From assembly GCF_013177455.1 (NCBI RefSeq), contig NZ_CP053660.1, positions 620,001 to 684,000 of the forward strand: DNA of 64,000 nt, read 5' to 3'. Under the pieces are notes generated by a model. The model had not been told where the DNA came from. It did not search any database and saw nothing but the letters and a program-made list of their open reading frames with translations. Of this stretch, positions 36,062 to 43,765 are shown piece by piece (the stretch's first letter is position 1; each line of letters opens with the position of its first letter). The DNA comes from Nocardioides marmotae. Its GTDB lineage: Bacteria > Actinomycetota > Actinomycetes > Propionibacteriales > Nocardioidaceae. The position numbers were made by a program, and so were the translations under genes.

Positions 36062-37261
36062 ATGGCCAGCGACCGCGCTTCCGAGCGCCCCTTCGACCTC
36101 GTCCTGCTCGGCGCGACCGGCTTCACCGGGGGGCTCACCGCCGAGTACCTCGCCGAGCACGCCCCGGCCGGCCTGCGCTGGGCGATCGCCGGGCGCAACG
36201 CCGACAAGCTCGCCCGGGTCCGCGACCGGCTGGCGCGCATCGACGCCTCGCTCGCCGAGCTGCCGCTGCTGACCGCGGACAGCGCCGACCCGGCCTCGCT
36301 GGCCGAGCTCGCCGGCAGGGCCCGCGTCGTGGCCACCACCGTCGGCCCCTACCTCACCCACGGCGAGCCGCTGGTGGCCGCGTGCGCGGAGGCCGGCACC
36401 GACTACCTCGACCTCACCGGCGAGCCGGAGTTCGTCGACCGGATGTTCACCGCCCACCACGAGACCGCCCAGCGCACCGGTGCGCGGATCGTCCACGCCT
36501 GCGGCTTCGACTCCATCCCGCACGACCTGGGCGCGTACTTCACCGTCCAGCAGCTCGCCCCCGTCGACGGCCCGCTCACCCTGCGCGGCGTCGTCCGCGG
36601 CGGCGGCACCGTCTCGGGCGGCACGTTCCACTCCGCGATGACCCAGTTCTCCCGCGCCCGGCAGATGCGGGCCGCCTCCTCCGAGCGCCGCGCGCTGGAG
36701 AAGCGGCTGGGCCAGCGCCCCGAGGGCCGCTCCTCGCGGGCGGTCGCCGCCAAGCCCGGCAAGGACCCGGTCACCGGCTACTGGCTGCTGCCGCTGCCGA
36801 CGGTCGACCCGTTCATCATCGCGCGCAGCGGCGACGCGCTCGCGGCGTACGGGCCGAAGTTCCGCTACTCCCACTTCGCCGGCACCAAGACCCTGCGGTA
36901 CGCCGCCGGGGGCGCCGCCGGCGTGACGGCCCTGACCCTGGCGGCCCAGGTCGGTCCGGTGCGCAACGCCCTGCTCGGCCGGATCAAGCAGGGGGAGGGC
37001 CCCGACGAGGCCCGCCGCGCGAAGTCCTGGTTCACCGTCGACTTCGTCGGGGAGACCGGGGGCCGCACCATCCACACCCGCGTCTCCGGCGGCGACCCCG
37101 GCTACGGCGAGACCGCCAAGATGCTCGCCGAGTCCGCGATGTGCCTGGCCCTCGACGACAACCCGCCCACCTCCGGCTCGGTCACCACCGCCGCCGCGAT
37201 GGGCGACCACCTGCTCGCCCGCCTCCAGTCCGCCGGGATGCGCTTCGAGGTCCTCGACTGA
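36062..37261 (+). CDS. Saccharopine-dehydrogenase-fold / trans-acting enoyl reductase family protein
   Basis: 399 residues from ATG 36062. The Rossmann start FDLVLLGATGFTGGLTAEYL and AIAGRNADKLARV, then VATTVGPYLTHGEPLVAACA and DYLDLTGEPEFVDRM, are signatures of the saccharopine-dehydrogenase-like family that in mycobacteria includes the trans-acting enoyl reductases of phenolic glycolipid synthesis (Rv2953 type). It probably reduces a membrane-associated enoyl lipid with NADPH. No polyketide synthase lies in this window. A fragment resembling residues 316-346 is repeated at 38610-38700. Confidence 0.8.
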   Translation: MASDRASERPFDLVLLGATGFTGGLTAEYLAEHAPAGLRWAIAGRNADKLARVRDRLARIDASLAELPLLTADSADPASLAELAGRARVVATTVGPYLTHGEPLVAACAEAGTDYLDLTGEPEFVDRMFTAHHETAQRTGARIVHACGFDSIPHDLGAYFTVQQLAPVDGPLTLRGVVRGGGTVSGGTFHSAMTQFSRARQMRAASSERRALEKRLGQRPEGRSSRAVAAKPGKDPVTGYWLLPLPTVDPFIIARSGDALAAYGPKFRYSHFAGTKTLRYAAGGAAGVTALTLAAQVGPVRNALLGRIKQGEGPDEARRAKSWFTVDFVGETGGRTIHTRVSGGDPGYGETAKMLAESAMCLALDDNPPTSGSVTTAAAMGDHLLARLQSAGMRFEVLD

Positions 37262-37301
37262 TCTGTGTTCCCTGGCCCCGGCCCGGAGGTCGGGGCCGGG
37301 G

Positions 37302-38579
37302 TCAGGCCCAGGACAGCGGCGCCGCCCCGTAACCGCCGACCGCGCGCCCGGCGGTCCGGCCGTCGAGGAGGAACGGCGGCGGGACCACCGTCAGCCGGCC
37401 GTGCGGGGAGTCGACGGTCACCGTCGGCACCGGCAGGTCCGCGACCGGCTCGGCCGGCTCAGCGACCGGTCGCGGGAGGTCGAGCAGGGTGCGGGCGGCG
37501 CCGAGCAGGCTGGCCCGGACGAGGCCGCCCCGGCCACGGGCGAGCAGCGTGAGGACCCGGGCGGCCAGCAGGTAGCCCGTGGCGTGGTCGAGGGCCTGGA
37601 CGGGGAGCGCGCCGGGGCGGCCGTCGCGGCCGTAGGCATCGGCGATCCCGGACGCGGCCTGCACGATCGAGTCGAACCCGGGATGGTGCCCCCACGGGCC
37701 CTCCTCGCCCCACGCCGACAGCGACCCGACGACCAGCGTGGGGTCGCGCTCGAGGAGCGACCGGGGATCAAACCCGAACCGCGCCAGGGACCCCGGGCGG
37801 TAGCCGAGGAGGACCACGTCGGCCCGGGTCAGCAGCCGCCGTACCTCCGCGCCCGCGGTGGCGAGGTCGACCTCGGCCGAGCGCTTCCCCATGCCGTTGG
37901 AGAGGTACTGGTCGATCAGCTCGGGGCGGTGCGGGGGGTCCAGGCGCAGCACGTCGGCCCCCAGGCAGGCGAGCACCTGGGAGCAGGTGGGGCCGGCGAT
38001 CACCCGGGTCAGGTCGAGGACGCGCACCCCGTCGAGGGGGAGCCCCGTCGTCCTCGGCAGCGGGCGGCGCTCGGCGTGCGGCTCCACGGTGGACCACGGC
38101 TCGGCGGCGGTGGCGGCTCCGTGGGGGTGCTGGGCCCAGGCCGCCGCGGTACGGACGACGGTGGCGATGCCGCCCGCGCCGACGACCCGCGCCTCGACGT
38201 CCTCGGCGGCCATCGCGGCGACCACCTCGGTCAGCTGCGCGCGGTCCTCGACCTCCAGGGCGCTGCGCAGGGCCTCGGCGTGGTGCGGGTAGTTGGCGTG
38301 CAGCCGGACCCAGCCGTCCCGGGCCTCGACGAAGCCCGAGAGCGGCGCCCAGCCCTCGCCCTCCCGGCCGTCGATGCGCAGGTGGTCGGGGGCCGCGAAC
38401 GCGGCGGCCACGAGCGCGGGCGTCGTCGTGATGCTGCCGAGGGCCGATCCGCGTCGAGCCGCGAGGTCGGCGGCGGCCGCGCAGACCTCGCCGACGGCCT
38501 CCCCGGCGAGCCGCTCGACGTCGAGGGGGCCGCTACCGGCCCACCAACGCCCCGCTGCGGTGTCGGCTGGGGTGTCCAT
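37302..38579 (-). CDS. CoA-transferase family III (CaiB/BaiF) protein
   Basis: 425 residues from ATG 38579 (GTG 38588 possible). The family III signature is in the centre: LPLDGVRVLDLTRVIAGPTC and SQVLACLGADVLRLDPP near 205-235, then YLSNGMGKRSAEVDLA. The N-terminal 190 residues precede this motif instead of following it as in typical CaiB proteins. Part of that region also resembles a CoA-transferase half (WVRLHANYPHHAEAL), so the protein may be a permuted or duplicated variant. Members move CoA between acyl acids. Substrate unknown. Convergent with the enoyl-reductase-like gene. Confidence 0.75.
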   Translation of the reverse strand: MDTPADTAAGRWWAGSGPLDVERLAGEAVGEVCAAAADLAARRGSALGSITTTPALVAAAFAAPDHLRIDGREGEGWAPLSGFVEARDGWVRLHANYPHHAEALRSALEVEDRAQLTEVVAAMAAEDVEARVVGAGGIATVVRTAAAWAQHPHGAATAAEPWSTVEPHAERRPLPRTTGLPLDGVRVLDLTRVIAGPTCSQVLACLGADVLRLDPPHRPELIDQYLSNGMGKRSAEVDLATAGAEVRRLLTRADVVLLGYRPGSLARFGFDPRSLLERDPTLVVGSLSAWGEEGPWGHHPGFDSIVQAASGIADAYGRDGRPGALPVQALDHATGYLLAARVLTLLARGRGGLVRASLLGAARTLLDLPRPVAEPAEPVADLPVPTVTVDSPHGRLTVVPPPFLLDGRTAGRAVGGYGAAPLSWA

Positions 38580-38609
38580 GTGGCGCACGCTAGCGGCCGC
38601 TGCGGGTGG

Positions 38610-38700
38610 GCCCGCCGCGCGCAGTCGTGGTTCACCGTGGACGTCGTCCGCGAGACCGACGGCCGCACCATCCACACCCGCGTCTCCGGCGACCCCGCCG
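38610..38700 (+). pseudogene. Fragment of a second enoyl-reductase-like gene
   Basis: Translating from 38610 gives ARRAQSWFTVDVVRETDGRT then IHTRVSGDPAES. The intact gene at 37010-37100 encodes ARRAKSWFTVDFVGETGGRT and IHTRVSGGDPG, so the two DNA stretches are about 85% alike over 90 bases. No start, upstream domain or downstream remainder exists at 38610. This is a leftover of a duplication or of a lost paralogue. Confidence 0.75.
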
Positions 38701-38860
38701 AGTCGGCACTTCTGGCCGGCCGAGTGGGCAGTTCTGGTCGGTCGAGTGGGCAGTTCTAGCGGTGGGGTCGGCAAGTGCGGTCTCGACGTACCGGAACTGC
38801 AGTCTCGGCACGTCGGAAGTGAGGTTTCGGCACGCCAGAAGTGAGGTTTCGGCGGAGTGG
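38700..38860. repeat. Degenerate 22-24 bp repeat array between gene remnant and tRNA-Arg
   Basis: Clear pairs are: 38717-38738 and 38739-38760 (CGGYCGAGTGGGCAGTTCTR); 38811-38832 and 38833-38854 (core GAAGTGAGGTTTCGGC). Between them, 38788-38810 and 38768-38785 are weaker versions. On the minus strand all units share the pattern GAnACnGCACTTC then about ten bases. There are no unique spacers, so this is not a CRISPR. The stretch 38580-39060 otherwise holds only the gene fragment and the tRNA. Confidence 0.65.
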
Positions 38861-38878
38861 AACGGGAGGAGGAGCCGG

Positions 38879-38954
38879 TGGTGCCCCAGGCAGGAGTCGA
38901 ACCTGCGACCTTTCGCTTAGGAGGCGGCTGCTCTATCCGCTGAGCTACTGGGGC
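38879..38954 (-). tRNA. tRNA-Arg (CCU), 3' CCA encoded
   Basis: Cloverleaf readable on the minus strand: acceptor GCCCCAG/CTGGGGC, D stem GCTC/GAGC with AGCGGATA loop, anticodon loop CTCCTAA (anticodon CCT), variable AGGTC, T stem GCAGG/CCTGC with TTCGACT loop, then ACCA. It reads AGG codons. The anticodon stem GCCGC/GCGAA has mismatches at pairs 27-43 (G-A) and 28-42 (C-A), while the three pairs next to the loop are good. This is unusual for a functional tRNA. Confidence 0.9.
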
Positions 38955-39060
38955 GGCGCGTCCATCCTGGCAGGCCGAAAGTGCGTCCGCGATGCGAGGG
39001 TCGCCAGGCCGGGTCCTTAACCTGGGAGTGGGTCCGCGACGCATGGGGAAGGAGGGCCCG

Positions 39061-40629
39061 GTGCTTCGACGTGTCCTCGTCCTCCTGGCGATCGTGCTCG
39101 GCGTCAGCGTGCTGGTGACGACCGCGCTCGCCTCCCCGAAGCGCCAGGACGTGCCTCGGCAGGTCGAGCAGACGACGCCCACGGCCGGCCAGCGCTCGGG
39201 GATGAACTCCCAGGGCTATGAGTACGAGCGCCCGCGGCACCGGCCCGAGGCCCGGCGCGCCGACGACGACCGGCCGAACATCGTGCTCATCACCACCGAC
39301 GACCAGGCCCTCACCGACATGCGGTGGATGCCGAAGACCCGTCGCTGGCTCGGCCGCGGCGGGGTGACGTTCCGCAACATGATCTCCCCGCACCCGCTGT
39401 GCTGCCCGGCGCGCGCGGAGATCCTCACCGGCCAGTTCGCGCAGAACAACGGCGTCCACACCAACGCCGGTCCCTACGGCGGCGCCGGCGCGCTCGTCGA
39501 CCCCGACAACACCCTGGCCTCGTGGCTGCAGAAGTCCGGCTACCTGGTCGGGATGAGCGGGAAGTACCTCAACCAGTACGACGCCACCCAGGGCGTGCCG
39601 GACGGCTGGGACTACTGGAACGTCGCCACGACCAACCAGTTCGGCTACCTGCGCTACCCGATGTACGGCAACGGGGAGCCGACCTTCCACGCCACCGAGT
39701 ACTCCAGCGACGTCATCCGCGACGACACCGTCCGGCTCGTCGAGCAGTGGTCGGAGGCCGACCAGCCGTTCTTCATCTGGGCCTCCTACTACGCCCCCCA
39801 CGGCCTGTGCGCCGACGCCGCCGGCTGCGCCAAGCCGCCGCTGCCGGCCCCGCGGCACCGCCACCTGTACCCGAACGCGGCCGCCCCGTCGCTGCGCAAG
39901 CCGTCCTTCGACGAGGACGACGTGCGCGACAAGAGCCACGAGATCCGCAAGCGCGACAAGGTCGGGCGCCGCTCGGCGACGTACCTCCACCGCCAGCGGA
40001 TCCGCTCGCTCGCCGCGGTCGACCAGGGCGTCGACCGGACCTTCAAGGCGCTGCGCAAGGCCGGCGAGCTCGACGACACGGTCGTGGTCTTCACCTCCGA
40101 CAACGGCTACCTGCTCGGCGAGCACCGCTACCGCGGCAAGATCCTCCCCTACGAGGAGTCGATCCGGGTGCCGCTGCTGGTCCGCGGCCCCGGCGTGCCG
40201 AAGGGCGCCACCCGCGACCAGACCGTCACCACGGTCGACCTCGCCCCGACCGTGCTCGAGCTGGCCGAGGTGGAGCCGGGCCGGGTGGTCGACGGCCGCT
40301 CGATCCTGCCGTTCGTGCGCGACCGGGACCGCCGCCGTACCGACACCGACATCCTCATCCAGGCCGGCGGCCGCCCCGACGAGACGCCGACCCCGTGGTG
40401 GTACCGCGGCGTCCGCAACGAGCGGTGGACCTTCGTGCGGTGGAGCGAGCAGGGCTTCCTCGAGCTCTACGACAACCGGCGGGACCGCTACCAGCTCCAG
40501 AACCTCGCGTACGACGCCCGCCACCGGCCCGTGGTGCGCGAGATGCTGCGTCGCCTCAAGGTCCTCCGCGACTGCGCCGGCGAGGAGTGCCGGGTCGACC
40601 TCGGTCCGCCCCCGCGGCCCCGGACGTGA
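39061..40629 (+). CDS. Secreted sulfatase (formylglycine type)
   Basis: 522 residues from GTG 39061, with AAGGAGGG ending six bases upstream. The N-terminal helix (LRRVLVLLAIVLGVSVLVTT) is a signal or anchor. The alkaline-phosphatase-like fold has NIVLITTDDQ (metal Asp pair at 80-81), the CCPAR motif at 114-118, whose first Cys would be converted to formylglycine by FGE or an anaerobic sulfatase maturase, and FTSDNGYLLGEHRYRGK near 365-380. Members hydrolyse sulfate esters of aryl compounds or glycans. No maturase gene is in the window. A sulfated substrate outside the cell is implied by the signal peptide. Confidence 0.88.
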   Translation: MLRRVLVLLAIVLGVSVLVTTALASPKRQDVPRQVEQTTPTAGQRSGMNSQGYEYERPRHRPEARRADDDRPNIVLITTDDQALTDMRWMPKTRRWLGRGGVTFRNMISPHPLCCPARAEILTGQFAQNNGVHTNAGPYGGAGALVDPDNTLASWLQKSGYLVGMSGKYLNQYDATQGVPDGWDYWNVATTNQFGYLRYPMYGNGEPTFHATEYSSDVIRDDTVRLVEQWSEADQPFFIWASYYAPHGLCADAAGCAKPPLPAPRHRHLYPNAAAPSLRKPSFDEDDVRDKSHEIRKRDKVGRRSATYLHRQRIRSLAAVDQGVDRTFKALRKAGELDDTVVVFTSDNGYLLGEHRYRGKILPYEESIRVPLLVRGPGVPKGATRDQTVTTVDLAPTVLELAEVEPGRVVDGRSILPFVRDRDRRRTDTDILIQAGGRPDETPTPWWYRGVRNERWTFVRWSEQGFLELYDNRRDRYQLQNLAYDARHRPVVREMLRRLKVLRDCAGEECRVDLGPPPRPRT

Positions 40630-40753
40630 CTCGGCCGGGCCCCGGGCCGGCCCCGGGCCGGACCCGGTGCGGCTGAGAGCACGCTGAGGGTTTTTGGGGT
40701 TCCTCGGACCCGCCGGTCAGAATGGGGTGTCCCTGTCGATTCAAAGGTGATCC

Positions 40754-42013
40754 ATGCCCGACGAGCAGCCCGCGCAACCCGAGCCGTCCCAGCCCGGCCC
40801 ATCGCGGGCCGAGGCGCGCCGCAAGCCCGACACCCGCGGCCGGTCCGGTCGCCGCAAGGGCCGCCCCCGTCGGCGACACACCGTCGCCCGCGTGCTCGGC
40901 GCCACCGTCGTGGTGCTCGCGATGGTCACCGGCCTCTCGGTGGTCTTCCTCTACCGCTCGCTCAACGGCGACCTCAACGTCGACGACCTCGACCCCCAGC
41001 TCGGCACCGACCGCCCCACCGCCGCGCCGGTCGAGGGCCCGCAGGACCCGCTGAACATCCTGGTCATGGGCGACGACACCCGCGAGGGCGCCGGCAACGA
41101 CATCGACCAGGAGGCCGGTGGCGGGTCGGACACCACGATCCTCTTCCACCTCTCCGCGGACCGGGAGAACGCCTACGGCGTGAGCATCCCGCGCGACACC
41201 CTCGTCGACCGCCCCGAGTGCTACACCGAGGACGGCGACACGATCCCCGCCGAGAGCGGGGCGATGTGGAACGTCGCCTACTCCGTGGGCGGGCCCGCCT
41301 GCACGATGCGGCAGTTCGAGCAGCTGACCGGCATCAAGCTCGACAACTACGTGGTCGTGGACTTCCAGGGCTTCCAGGACATGGTCGATGCGATCGACGG
41401 CGTCGAGGTCTGCATCCCCGAGGACATCTCCGACCCCGCGCACGGCATCAACATCCCGGCCGGCACCCGCGAGATCGAGGGCAAGGAGGCGCTCAACTAC
41501 GTGCGCGCCCGCTACACCCTCGGCGACGGCTCGGACATCGGCCGGATCAAGCGGCAGCAGGCGTTCATCGCGGCCATGGCCAAGAAGGTCGTCTCCGGCA
41601 ACGTGCTGGCCCGGCCCGACCGGGTCGTGAACTTCCTCGGCGCGGCGATCGACTCGCTGACCACCGACTTCGAGAACCTCTGGCAGCTCGGGAAGGTCGG
41701 CTACAGCTTCCAGCACATCGGGCTCGACAACATCAAGTTCATCACCGTGCCGTTCCAGTACAGCGAGGTCGACCCGGGACGGGTCGAGTGGCTGCCCGAG
41801 GCCGAGCGCCTCTGGCAGCGGGTGATCAACGACGAGCCGCTGAGCCGCCGTCTCCAGGCCGGCGTGATCACCGCGGGCGACGTCCCCGGCACCAGCAACC
41901 CCGGCGAGGGCTCCGGCGGCGCCGGCCCCGACGACGGTCCGTCCGGCAGCGCCTCGCCCGATGTCGACCCCGAGCGCGCCGCCGAGCTCGAGGCCGCCGG
42001 TCTGTGCGCATGA
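40754..42013 (+). CDS. LytR-CpsA-Psr (LCP) family cell-wall glycopolymer ligase
   Basis: 419 residues. A basic cytoplasmic tail (about 1-45) precedes one membrane helix (LGATVVVLAMVTGLSVVFLY). The LCP domain follows at about 95-275: LNILVMGDDTREG, GSDTTILFHLSADRENAYGV, SIPRDTLVDRP with the conserved Arg/Asp pair, and YVRARYTLGDGSDIGRIKRQ. The C-terminus is a disordered Gly/Pro/Ser tail. LCP enzymes move undecaprenyl-linked polymers onto peptidoglycan (teichoic acid or arabinogalactan type). It overlaps the next gene by ATGA. Which polymer it uses is not shown. Confidence 0.9.
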   Translation: MPDEQPAQPEPSQPGPSRAEARRKPDTRGRSGRRKGRPRRRHTVARVLGATVVVLAMVTGLSVVFLYRSLNGDLNVDDLDPQLGTDRPTAAPVEGPQDPLNILVMGDDTREGAGNDIDQEAGGGSDTTILFHLSADRENAYGVSIPRDTLVDRPECYTEDGDTIPAESGAMWNVAYSVGGPACTMRQFEQLTGIKLDNYVVVDFQGFQDMVDAIDGVEVCIPEDISDPAHGINIPAGTREIEGKEALNYVRARYTLGDGSDIGRIKRQQAFIAAMAKKVVSGNVLARPDRVVNFLGAAIDSLTTDFENLWQLGKVGYSFQHIGLDNIKFITVPFQYSEVDPGRVEWLPEAERLWQRVINDEPLSRRLQAGVITAGDVPGTSNPGEGSGGAGPDDGPSGSASPDVDPERAAELEAAGLCA

Positions 42014-42231
42014 GCCCGGAGCGTGCGGGTCAGGCGCCGGCGAGCGGGTCGGCGAGCCAGGGCGCGGACCGGTCGACCACCGAGTGGGAGCGGGCGCGGC
42101 GCCGAGCCGAGGTATTCGGCGAGGTGCTGCCGGAGATCACTCGCGACGAGCGCGACGAGGGTGGCCGGGGCGAGCGCCGCGACGGCGACACCTGGCTGCG
42201 CGAGCAGGTGCCGCCGCACCACGGCGGCTGA
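42010..42231 (+). CDS. Small hydrophilic protein coupled to LCP gene
   Basis: 73 residues from ATG 42010 (ATGA overlap with the LCP stop). It is charged (WERARRRAEVFGEVLPEITR, then RDERDEGGRGERRDGDTWLR), has no membrane segment and a low-complexity Ala/Ser/Gly start. No family was recognised. The overlap supports it as a real gene. Confidence 0.6.
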   Translation: MSPERAGQAPASGSASQGADRSTTEWERARRRAEVFGEVLPEITRDERDEGGRGERRDGDTWLREQVPPHHGG

Positions 42232-42246
42232 CGCGACCGGACCGGC

Positions 42247-42603
42247 TCAGGCCTGCGGGCGCTGGGCGGCGATCAGGTCGCGGATCTCCTGGAGCAGCTT
42301 GATGTCCTCCGGCGTGCCCGCAGGGGCACTGGGGAAGTAGCGCTCCTTCGCCTTCGTGTAGGGCATGACGACGAAGAAGTAGACGACCGCGGCCAGGATC
42401 ACGAACGAGATCACGGCGTTGAGGAAGGCGCCGAAGGTGTTCGGCTCGTTGGTGAAGTACTCGCTGGCCGACTCCGGCAGCTGCGCGGTCAGCCAGTTGG
42501 TGAACGTCGCGACGACCGCACCGAACGCCGTGCCGATGATGACCGCGACCGCGAGGTCGACGAGGTTGCCGCGGAGCAGGAAGTTCTTGAAGCCGCTGAG
42601 CAT
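42247..42603 (-). CDS. mscL: Large-conductance mechanosensitive channel MscL
   Basis: 118 residues from ATG 42603. The N-terminal MLSGFKNFLLRGNLVDLAVA and the TM1 segment VIIGTAFGAVVATFTNWL match MscL. A periplasmic loop is followed by TM2 (AVISFVILAAVVYFFVVMPY) and the C-terminal bundle EDIKLLQEIRDLIAAQR. The homopentamer opens under membrane tension and releases solutes at osmotic downshift. It is convergent with the LCP gene pair. Confidence 0.94.
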   Translation of the reverse strand: MLSGFKNFLLRGNLVDLAVAVIIGTAFGAVVATFTNWLTAQLPESASEYFTNEPNTFGAFLNAVISFVILAAVVYFFVVMPYTKAKERYFPSAPAGTPEDIKLLQEIRDLIAAQRPQA

Positions 42604-42644
42604 GGTGCCTCCGAGGGCCGAGGGACGAGCCGATCCTCGGCACG

Positions 42645-43274
42645 CTAACCGCTCCAGGCGTAGGTGAGGAAAGCCCGGGTGGCCGCGTCCGCGAGCGCCG
42701 ACACCTCCGTGGGCGCCGCGCCGACGACGACCAACCGGCCGGTCAGGCCGTTGCCCCCGACGCCGGGTTCCTCGTCGAGAGGCAGGGCGAGGACGGGTAC
42801 GCCGGCGGCGACCACGGCCGCGCCGCCCGCGCGGGGATCGGCCGCCAGCAGGTCGATCTCGTCGCCGACCTCGAGCAGCGCGGCCATGCCGGCGTCGGGG
42901 AGCCGGACCGGCACCGCGGTCAGCCCCGGGCGGCCCTCGGTCAGCCGCGGCCCGACGAGCCTGACGTCGGTGACCGGCTCGCCCCGGCGGACCGCCGCCG
43001 CGAGCACCCGCCCGACGGGGTCGGGCCGCTCGGCCGGCGCGGTCCCCGGCGCCCAGGCCGCGGTCGTGAGGTCGCCGGGCCCGACGACGGTGCCGGCCGG
43101 CAGGTCGCGCGCGGCCACGGTGACCGGGACCGTGCGGGGCGGTGGCGCGGCGGTCGCCTGGAGCCCGAAGGCGACGGCCGCCGCGGCGAGCACCGCGGCG
43201 AGCGGGCGACGCCGGGCCAGCACGGCACGGCGTACCGCTCGGGCGGGGCGGGTCAGGCGGTCGGGCAGGCGCAT
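42645..43274 (-). CDS. SAF-domain membrane-anchored protein (CpaB-like)
   Basis: 209 residues from ATG 43274. Basic N-terminus, one hydrophobic helix (PLAAVLAAAAVAFGLQATAA), then a SAF domain: VTVAARDLPAGTVVGPGDLT near 53-72 and VAVRRGEPVTDVRLVG-like segment near 93-108. CpaB/RcpC proteins of Flp/Tad pili and flagellar FlgA share this fold. No pilus gene lies close, so the role is open. In the Mycobacterium locus conserved with this one a related small protein sits near mscL; I cannot confirm orthology. Confidence 0.75.
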   Translation of the reverse strand: MRLPDRLTRPARAVRRAVLARRRPLAAVLAAAAVAFGLQATAAPPPRTVPVTVAARDLPAGTVVGPGDLTTAAWAPGTAPAERPDPVGRVLAAAVRRGEPVTDVRLVGPRLTEGRPGLTAVPVRLPDAGMAALLEVGDEIDLLAADPRAGGAAVVAAGVPVLALPLDEEPGVGGNGLTGRLVVVGAAPTEVSALADAATRAFLTYAWSG

Positions 43275-43356
43275 GGCCCGACCGTAGGCAGTTCCGCCGG
43301 CCGGTGCGCCGCGCTCTCCACAGGCCTCGAGGCGAGCCCGGGAGTCGGCCGGGGGA

Positions 43357-43680
43357 TCAGGAGGTGGCGGCCGCCGAGGTGGTCGTGGAGGACGACGACG
43401 AGCCGCTGCTCGCGGAGTCGCTCGACGAGGACGACGAGGACGAGGAGGCCGTGGTCGACGAGGCGGCCGGGGTGGACGCCGCGGTGTCGCTCGAGGAGGA
43501 GGTCGAGCGGCTGTCGGTGCGGTAGAAGCCCGAGCCCTTGAAGACCACGCCGACCGCGTTGAACAGCTTGCGCAGGCGCCCGGAGCACTCGGGGCACTCA
43601 GTCAGCGCGTCGTCGGAGAAGCTCTGGAACTGCTCGAAGGCGTGGCCGCACTCGGTGCAGGCGTACTGGTACGTGGGCAA
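43357..43680 (-). CDS. FmdB-type zinc-ribbon protein, Ruc-like redox chaperone
   Basis: 107 residues from a TTG start at 43680 (SD GGAG about nine bases upstream; MPTYQYACTECGHAFE is the standard FmdB beginning). Two CxxC pairs (CTEC near 8-11, CPEC near 29-32) build the ribbon, followed by FNAVGVVFKGSGFYRTDSR and a disordered Ser/Thr/Ala tail of 50 residues. Mycobacterial Rv0991c (Ruc) has the same layout, and it is a redox-switched chaperone under HrcA control. A CIRCE-like element lies 41 bases upstream, and the following genes match the Rv0992c-Rv0996 order, so orthology is likely. Confidence 0.88.
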   Translation of the reverse strand: MPTYQYACTECGHAFEQFQSFSDDALTECPECSGRLRKLFNAVGVVFKGSGFYRTDSRSTSSSSDTAASTPAASSTTASSSSSSSSSDSASSGSSSSSTTTSAAATS

Positions 43681-43720
43681 CGTTCACTCCGGGGTCTGGT
43701 TGCTCGGGAGACGCGAGGCA

Positions 43721-43747
43721 TTGGCACTCTCGTCGTGCGACTGCCAA
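43721..43747. promoter_or_regulatory. CIRCE-like HrcA operator
   Basis: TTGGCACTC-N9-GACTGCCAA matches the CIRCE consensus (TTAGCACTC-N9-GAGTGCTAA) with the G-rich variation usual in Actinobacteria and one internal mismatch. It lies between the zinc-ribbon gene (minus) and the acylase gene (plus), so HrcA could control either or both. It supports heat-shock control of the Ruc-like gene. Confidence 0.75.
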
Positions 43748-43765
43748 TTCTAGGACAGAGGCAGA

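Noticed and set aside
38700..38860. Repeats resembling a CRISPR array.
   Set aside because: Units are degenerate and directly adjacent, without unique spacers, and no cas gene is present.
40633..40665. GC-rich GGGCCCC/GGGGCC stretch after the sulfatase gene considered as a terminator.
   Set aside because: The arms are mainly direct repeats of GGCCCCGGGCC and pair poorly as one hairpin; not listed as a feature.
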